9,920 nt of DNA from Flavobacteriaceae bacterium (lineage in GTDB: Bacteria > Bacteroidota > Bacteroidia > Flavobacteriales > Flavobacteriaceae), in contig JAGLKH010000011.1 of NCBI GenBank assembly GCA_023141985.1, forward strand, positions 1 through 9,920, read 5' to 3'. The position numbers and the translations under genes were made by a program. How positions within the stretch are numbered: position 1 is the first letter of the stretch; each line of letters opens with the position of its first letter. Below are positions 5,941 through 9,920 of the stretch, piece by piece. The notes below the pieces were generated by a model. It saw only the letters and a program-made list of their open reading frames with translations. It did no database searches and was not told where the DNA came from.

Positions 5941-5974
5941 CAAAAGTACAGCTTTTAAAGAGAATTTGACACAA
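5941..5974 (-). promoter_or_regulatory. Predicted promoter of the kdsB operon
   Basis: Read on the - strand, TACTTTTG (5948 down to 5941) fits the Bacteroidota -7 box TAnnTTTG exactly. A TTG (5974 down to 5972) lies 23 bases upstream, at the upper end of the known -33/-7 spacing. The expected start of transcription is near 5934, giving a leader of about 15 bases. The gap 5920-6009 holds no other gene and no convincing terminator for the helicase gene upstream, so some read-through is possible. Confidence 0.55.
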
Positions 5975-6009
5975 GGCAAAATAATTTTTTTTAATAACCT
6001 GGGATATCA

Positions 6010-7434
6010 TTATTCTTCAAAAAAATCCTCTTTAAAACCTATGAGATACAATTTTTCTTTTGCTCGTGTTACAGCTGTATATAACCAACGCAAATATTCT
6101 TTATCAATTCCGCCTGGTAAATAGGGTTGTTCTACAAAAACGGTATTCCACTGTCCTCCTTGTGATTTATGACAGGTCATAGCATACGAGAATTTTACTT
6201 GTAATGCATTAAAATATTGATTGTTTTTTACTTTGAGAAACTTTCTGTATTTAGAGGTTTCATTGTCATAATCTTTTAAGACTTCCTGGTAAAGCCTATT
6301 AGAATCTTCATAAGGCAATGAAGGTGCTTCAACACTTATAGTGTCTAACATTAACATCGTTTCAAAAGGACGCATTCTTGGATAATCTACCATTCTAACT
6401 TTTACTTCGGCAAAGCGAAAGCCATATAACTCCCTAATATGAAATATTTCTAATACTTCAATAATATCACCATTTGCAATAAATCCTGCTTCGGATGTTG
6501 GCTTTATCCAAAAATAATTATTTTTTACTACCATTAAATAATCTCCGGCGTTAAGCTCATGATCATTAAACAAGATTCTTGAACGTATTTGTTGATTGTA
6601 TAAATTTGCACGCTTGTTGGAGCGCACAATTATAGCTGTTTCTTCATTCCCTAAACTGCTGTAGGCATCATTGATGGCATCCATTATCTCGTAACCATCT
6701 ACCAGGCGCACAATATCTTTAAATCCTTTTAAATTGAATTTAAAACTATCGTAAAACGAATTCTCTATAGACTCTCTTATAGCAGTGGCATTAAATAATA
6801 TTCCAGAATCTTGTTCTTGCCTCACAACTTCGTCAAGCTCCATTTTAGTCACTTCTTTGTTGTAGTTTAATCTTAAAAGATTTTCGTTTAAAGCTGGACT
6901 TAAATCTAATTTTACAGGAGGCAATTGTGCAGTATCTCCAATTAAAAGCAATTTACATTGATGACCTGAATACACATATTGCATGAGATCGTCTAACAAA
7001 GAGCCATTTTCAAACAACTTGGATTCTCCGGGGATATCCGGAATCATAGATGCTTCATCTACAATAAAAATAGTTTTTTTATGCTTATTAGGTTGTAACA
7101 CAAATTTTACGGCTCCACTTTTTTCTTTTTTTGGAAAATATATTTTTTTATGTATAGTAAAAGCTTCTCTTCCAGAATAATTAGACATTACTTTTGCAGC
7201 TCTACCAGTAGGCGCCATTAGCACAGCACTTTTTTTAGCCTTCCATAAATTAGTGACTATAGCACCAATAATAGTTGTTTTTCCAGTTCCTGCATATCCT
7301 TTTAAAACATAAAGCAGATTTGGTGCGCTGTTTAAAATAAAGTCTGAAAGTTGTTGTAATACAACATCCTGCTTAAGCGTTGGCTCAAATGGAAACTGTT
7401 TTTTAGCTAAAGAATAAAATTCTGCTGAATTCAT
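6010..7434 (-). CDS. RecD/Dda-like superfamily 1 ATP-dependent DNA helicase
   Basis: The 474-residue protein is a complete SF1 helicase of the RecD/Dda/Pif1 type (SF1B, expected 5'-to-3'). Motifs in order: Walker A GYAGTGKT (46-53), Ia APTGRAA (74-80), Walker B IVDEAS (124-129), III GDTAQLPPV (166-174), a motif IV-like segment AIIVRSNKRAN (267-277), V SYAMTCHKSQGGQW (416-429, carrying the UvrD_C_2 signature) and VI LYTAVTRAKEKL (451-462). Q22 in PTLKQ may be the adenine-contacting Q motif. It lacks the long N-terminal domain of RecD2 and any RecBCD partner nearby, so it is closer in size to phage T4 Dda. Likely roles are DNA repair or replication restart; the exact one is unknown. It has its own promoter and diverges from the 7557 gene. 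Helicases of this size are common in Bacteroidota, and nothing suggests recent transfer. Confidence 0.9.
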   Translation of the reverse strand: MNSAEFYSLAKKQFPFEPTLKQDVVLQQLSDFILNSAPNLLYVLKGYAGTGKTTIIGAIVTNLWKAKKSAVLMAPTGRAAKVMSNYSGREAFTIHKKIYFPKKEKSGAVKFVLQPNKHKKTIFIVDEASMIPDIPGESKLFENGSLLDDLMQYVYSGHQCKLLLIGDTAQLPPVKLDLSPALNENLLRLNYNKEVTKMELDEVVRQEQDSGILFNATAIRESIENSFYDSFKFNLKGFKDIVRLVDGYEIMDAINDAYSSLGNEETAIIVRSNKRANLYNQQIRSRILFNDHELNAGDYLMVVKNNYFWIKPTSEAGFIANGDIIEVLEIFHIRELYGFRFAEVKVRMVDYPRMRPFETMLMLDTISVEAPSLPYEDSNRLYQEVLKDYDNETSKYRKFLKVKNNQYFNALQVKFSYAMTCHKSQGGQWNTVFVEQPYLPGGIDKEYLRWLYTAVTRAKEKLYLIGFKEDFFEE

Positions 7435-7460
7435 TAAATGGATACGAAAATATAATTAAT

Positions 7461-7488
7461 CAAAGATAAAAATGATTTTTATTAACAA
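7461..7488 (-). promoter_or_regulatory. Predicted promoter of the helicase gene
   Basis: On the - strand, TATCTTTG (7468 down to 7461) is an exact TAnnTTTG -7 box, 26 bases before the ATG at 7434. A TTG (7488 down to 7486) lies 17 bases upstream and can serve as the -33 element. Both elements lie within the 122-base divergent gap 7435-7556. Confidence 0.55.
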
Positions 7489-7492
7489 TAAC

Positions 7493-7522
7493 TTTCGTGA
7501 ATAAAAAAAAATTGTAGATTTG
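7493..7522 (+). promoter_or_regulatory. Predicted promoter of the 7557-9636 operon
   Basis: TAGATTTG at 7515-7522 is an exact match to the Bacteroidota -7 box, 34 bases before the ATG at 7557. The -33 element is weaker: TTTC at 7493-7496, 18 bases upstream, in place of TTTG. Transcription should start near 7528. It faces away from the helicase promoter, only a few bases apart. Confidence 0.5.
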
Positions 7523-7556
7523 CGTAAGACCATATAAATAAATTTAAAAACGCACT

Positions 7557-8297
7557 ATGTTAACATTAATTATTGGAGCTGTTGTAGTAATCTTCCTTAC
7601 AATTGGTATTGTTAAGGTAATAGATAAATATCTTCCTACAAAATTAAAACCTGTTGTAATGATTGTACTTTGGGTACTTATTGGCTTTTTAGGCTATGCA
7701 ACCTTTATGTCTGTTTATGGAGAGATCAAATTTAACAAACTTAAAGAAGAACGTTACAAAATTGTTATTGAAAGCTTAAAAGATATTAGAGATGCTGAAT
7801 TAGCACATAGAACAGTTACAGGTAAATTTCAAGGAAATTGGGATAATCTGGTAAAGTTTATAGATACTGCCCAATTTACAATAACCCAACGAAGAGATTC
7901 TACTATTTTAGACAAAGAACTTACAAGACGATATGGTGGTGTTGAAACTTTTAAAGATATTGTCGTCATAGACACATTAGATTTTGTTTCTGTAAAAGAT
8001 TCATTATTTGGAGCCGATGACAGGTATAAAACCATGATGAATATTCCTGTTGGTAAAGCAGGCGCCAAATTCGAGCTGCAAGCGGGTATTCTTGAACAAA
8101 ACGGATTTCAAATCCCGGTATTCGAAGTCAAAGCATTAAAATCTATTATTTTAGATGGTGAAGATAAAGACTTGATTATTAAAGAAAATCTAGTGCAATC
8201 GGTTGAAGCTGTAAATGGTGATGCTATAAAAGTAGGATCAATGCAAGAAGTAAATACAACTGGAAACTGGCCAAAAAATTATTCAATCGAACAATAA
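7557..8297 (+). CDS. Conserved membrane-anchored protein of unknown function (two N-terminal helices)
   Basis: The 246-residue protein starts with two hydrophobic helices (about 2-22 and 32-51) separated by a short segment with KVIDKYLPTKLK, so both would cross the cytoplasmic membrane and leave the remaining 195 residues on one side. After the second helix comes a charged helix (about 58-85, KLKEERYKIVIESLKDIRDAEL in sections) followed by a G-K-F-x-G-x-W-D-x-L-V-x-F-I-D segment (89-103). This layout, a helix, then a short G-x-F-x-x-W-x-x-L motif, then beta-rich sequence, recalls pseudopilin-type domains, but there is no prepilin peptidase site. The C-terminal part contains VGKAGAKFELQAGILEQ and FEVKA strands. 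No catalytic motif is visible. It is first in an operon with the DUF3822 and rsmD genes, 25 bases or less upstream. I recognise it only as a conserved Bacteroidota hypothetical protein. Confidence 0.75.
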   Translation: MLTLIIGAVVVIFLTIGIVKVIDKYLPTKLKPVVMIVLWVLIGFLGYATFMSVYGEIKFNKLKEERYKIVIESLKDIRDAELAHRTVTGKFQGNWDNLVKFIDTAQFTITQRRDSTILDKELTRRYGGVETFKDIVVIDTLDFVSVKDSLFGADDRYKTMMNIPVGKAGAKFELQAGILEQNGFQIPVFEVKALKSIILDGEDKDLIIKENLVQSVEAVNGDAIKVGSMQEVNTTGNWPKNYSIEQ

Positions 8298-8322
8298 TAT
8301 TACTCATAAAGAATATAATGAA

Positions 8323-9102
8323 TTGTCCATTCAGGTTAGCTTGAGTGGACTTTCTTTTAGTATTTTAAATCCAAACACAAATACGTTTTCCTTTTGCAAA
8401 GTTATCAAATTTGAAAAAAAGCTAAACCCCACAGATATATTAGACAAACTTATCCATTGTTTTAATTCAGAAAAAGCACTGCAAGAAAACTTTAAAACAG
8501 TTAGAGTAATTCATGAAAACGAGTTATCTACATTTGTGCCAAAAGCGTTGTTTAATGAAGAGCATATGGTAGATTACCTAAAATTTAACACTAAAATTTT
8601 AAAGACAGATTACATTACTTACGATGCTGTTTTAGCAAACGATAGCATAAATGTTTATGTACCCTATGTAAATATTAATAATTATATATATGACCGTTTT
8701 GGAGAGTTTGAGTTCAAGCACTTTTCTACTATTTTAATAGAAAACATCTTAGCATTAGAAAAACATTCTTCTTCAACTAATATGTATATTAATGTTTGTG
8801 AGTCTCATTTTGAAATTATTGTTGTAGAAAACAACCAATTAAAACTATATAATACTTTTGAATATAACACCAAAGAAGATTTTATATACTATATCCTTTT
8901 TACTGCAGAACAGCTTCAGCTTAATCCTGAAAAGTTTAAGCTCCTATTAATTGGAGATATAAAAAAGGAAGATGATTTATTCAAGATTACTTTTAACTAT
9001 GTACGAAATGTTGATATATATACTCCTAAATTCAGCTCCTCTTCAAGTGCGGAAATAAAATCTGATTTGCTCAATAATTTCATTCTTTTAAATAGTTTTT
9101 AA
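8323..9102 (+). CDS. DUF3822 family protein
   Basis: From the first usable start codon (TTG at 8323) the protein has 259 residues. It matches the DUF3822 family, which in Bacteroidota usually sits beside rsmD and appears related to the actin-like ATPase fold; no function is established. Visible features are the N-terminal SIQVSLSGLSFSIL strand pair, ENELSTFVPKALFNEEHMVDYLKFN (65-89 region, split by turns), NVYVPYVNINNYIYDRFG, a helix with ENILALEKH, the strand HFEIIVVENNQLKLYNTF, and KFKLLLIGDI. The frame stays open upstream to 8254 with no ATG; codons 8290-8322 would read NNNITHKEYNE, which resembles the conserved family N-terminus, so the true start may lie further up at a rare codon. The stop codon is followed at once by the rsmD ATG, so the two are coupled. 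Confidence 0.82.
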   Translation: MSIQVSLSGLSFSILNPNTNTFSFCKVIKFEKKLNPTDILDKLIHCFNSEKALQENFKTVRVIHENELSTFVPKALFNEEHMVDYLKFNTKILKTDYITYDAVLANDSINVYVPYVNINNYIYDRFGEFEFKHFSTILIENILALEKHSSSTNMYINVCESHFEIIVVENNQLKLYNTFEYNTKEDFIYYILFTAEQLQLNPEKFKLLLIGDIKKEDDLFKITFNYVRNVDIYTPKFSSSSSAEIKSDLLNNFILLNSF

Positions 9103-9636
9103 ATGCGTATAATATCCGGAACATTTAAAGGCAGGAGAATTAATGCTCCAAAAAAACTCCCGGTCCGCCCTACTACAGATATGGCAAAAGAAGCGCTCTT
9201 CAATATTTTAAACAACCTATACTATTTCGATGATATTTCGGTTTTAGATTTGTTTGCTGGCACAGGAAGTATAAGCTATGAATTTGCTTCAAGAGGCGCT
9301 AAACAAATCACTGCTGTAGATCAGGATTTTGGTTGTATAAAGTTCATTAATAAAACCGCTGAAGCCTTTAAAATGGATATACAAACCATTAAAAGTGATG
9401 TGTTTAAGTTTTTAGAAAAATCAAAACTAAAAGCAAATATTATTTTTGCCGATCCACCTTATGCATTTACAGAAGAGCAATTTTCAAGAATTCCAATGCT
9501 TATTTTTCAAAATAATCTGTTAGAAGATAATGGAATTTTAATTATAGAACATTCTAAGCATACCAACTTATCGAACCTTAAACATTTTAGTTACTCCAAA
9601 CCCTATGGAGGCAGTGTGTTTAGTTTTTTTGAATAA
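9103..9636 (+). CDS. rsmD: 16S rRNA (guanine966-N2)-methyltransferase RsmD
   Basis: RsmD methylates N2 of G966 in 16S rRNA in the assembled small subunit, using S-adenosylmethionine. The 177 residues match the family length. The N-terminus MRIISGTFKGRRI and the RPTTDMAKEALFNIL block (22-36) are typical; the SAM-binding motif I is VLDLFAGTGSISYEFASRG (47-65, key GTG at 53-55), motif II acidic AVDQD (71-75), and the catalytic motif IV reads DPPY (117-120), as in other RsmD enzymes. The C-terminal IIEHSK is conserved. It begins immediately after the DUF3822 stop codon and is the last gene of its operon, followed ten bases later by a terminator hairpin. Confidence 0.95.
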   Translation: MRIISGTFKGRRINAPKKLPVRPTTDMAKEALFNILNNLYYFDDISVLDLFAGTGSISYEFASRGAKQITAVDQDFGCIKFINKTAEAFKMDIQTIKSDVFKFLEKSKLKANIIFADPPYAFTEEQFSRIPMLIFQNNLLEDNGILIIEHSKHTNLSNLKHFSYSKPYGGSVFSFFE

Positions 9637-9645
9637 GTGCAAACC

Positions 9646-9672
9646 GCCAAATATATGTTGGCTATTTTTTTT
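9646..9672 (+). terminator. Intrinsic terminator after rsmD
   Basis: GCCAA (9646-9650) pairs with TTGGC (9658-9662) around a seven-base loop, followed by TA and a run of eight T (9665-9672). The hairpin begins ten bases after the rsmD stop codon. The stem is short but GC-containing, and the T-run is strong, so it should end the 7557-9636 transcript. Confidence 0.75.
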
Positions 9673-9788
9673 ATTCCCCTTTTTTTAGTAATTTTCAAGT
9701 CGAATTTAGCCCTATCTCATTTCCTTGTACTCCAATTTGCAGGTTATTAACTTGCTCTAAATTTATTTTTTCATGCTTATTTTATGGT

Positions 9789-9804
9789 TTAATATTAATA
9801 TTAA
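9789..9804. promoter_or_regulatory. Perfect 16-base AT palindrome before the lipoprotein gene
   Basis: TTAATATTAATATTAA is identical to its reverse complement and ends 20 bases before the ATG at 9825. All bases are A or T, so it may be chance in this composition, but the position suits an operator. The stretch 9673-9824 otherwise shows only AT-rich sequence with no clear TAnnTTTG promoter box. Confidence 0.25.
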
Positions 9805-9824
9805 TCACTAAAACAATAATACTT

Positions 9825-9920
9825 ATGAAAAAATTAATTTTATTAGGATTAACAATTATCCTCTTTACATCATGCCAGCAAACTGAGCAACGATATTTTG
9901 ATGAATCTGCCGAAATTGAA
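9825..9920 (+). CDS. Lipoprotein, N-terminal part (possibly NTF2/SnoaL-like)
   Basis: Only 32 codons are inside the window. The start MKKLILLGLTIILFTSC is a lipoprotein signal peptide: two Lys, a hydrophobic core, and a lipobox with Cys17 (LFTSC) that would be lipidated and exported to the envelope. The residues after it, QQTEQRYFDESAEIE, resemble the beginning of flavobacterial SnoaL/NTF2-like lipoproteins (which often read QQT..RYT..SPEI), but that is recollection from a very short stretch. The domain itself is beyond the end of the window. Confidence 0.75.
   Translation, partial: MKKLILLGLTIILFTSCQQTEQRYFDESAEIE

Noticed and set aside
6983..7180. 65-residue + strand open frame
   Set aside because: It is antisense to the helicase ATPase region, which has clear motifs in its own frame.
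7829..8068. 79-residue - strand open frame
   Set aside because: It is antisense to the 7557 gene, which has a promoter and membrane helices and sits in an operon.

Overview
The window looks like chromosome from a low-GC member of the Bacteroidota, most likely a (marine) Flavobacteriaceae. The basis is the very A+T-rich sequence, A-rich rather than Shine-Dalgarno-like leaders, TAnnTTTG-type -7 promoter boxes, a signal peptide ending in SSQ, and several proteins whose closest remembered relatives are flavobacterial (the DUF3822-rsmD pair, a secreted YbjN-like protein). I saw no tRNA, rRNA, CRISPR array, intact transposon or phage gene. Family assignments come from reading motifs and from memory; no search was run.

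Bases 1-2397 are mostly + strand, loosely spaced single genes: the 3' end of a 2-oxoacid:ferredoxin oxidoreductase gamma subunit; a 312-base gap filled largely by a 164-bp imperfect inverted-repeat element; a small secreted YbjN-like protein; a YbjQ/UPF0145 protein; and an AhpD/carboxymuconolactone decarboxylase-like protein with the complete redox motif. The gap 2398-2590 separates convergent genes and is made of degenerate dispersed-repeat sequence.

Bases 2591-5919 form a compact - strand operon, read kdsB, HAD phosphatase, CAT-like acetyltransferase remnant, kdnB, small PlsC-type acyltransferase. KdsB activates a Kdo-type sugar with CMP, and KdnB is the iron-dependent oxidase that oxidises C8 of Kdo on the way to 8-amino-Kdo (Kdo8N). 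The operon therefore looks like a lipopolysaccharide inner-core sugar locus of the Kdo8N type. The partner aminotransferase (KdnA) is not in the window. The CAT-like gene between HAD and kdnB is broken by an internal deletion and a premature stop.

Bases 6010-7434 (-) encode a 474-residue superfamily 1 (RecD/Dda-like) DNA helicase. It is transcribed divergently from a + strand operon, 7557-9636: a two-helix membrane-anchored protein of unknown function, a DUF3822 protein and the 16S rRNA methyltransferase RsmD, closed by an intrinsic terminator. The two divergent promoters sit almost back to back. The window ends in the first 32 codons of a lipoprotein, possibly NTF2/SnoaL-like.

The most interesting points are the Kdo8N-type locus with its decaying acetyltransferase, the TA-flanked palindromic element at 341-504, and the unusual start of the DUF3822 gene.
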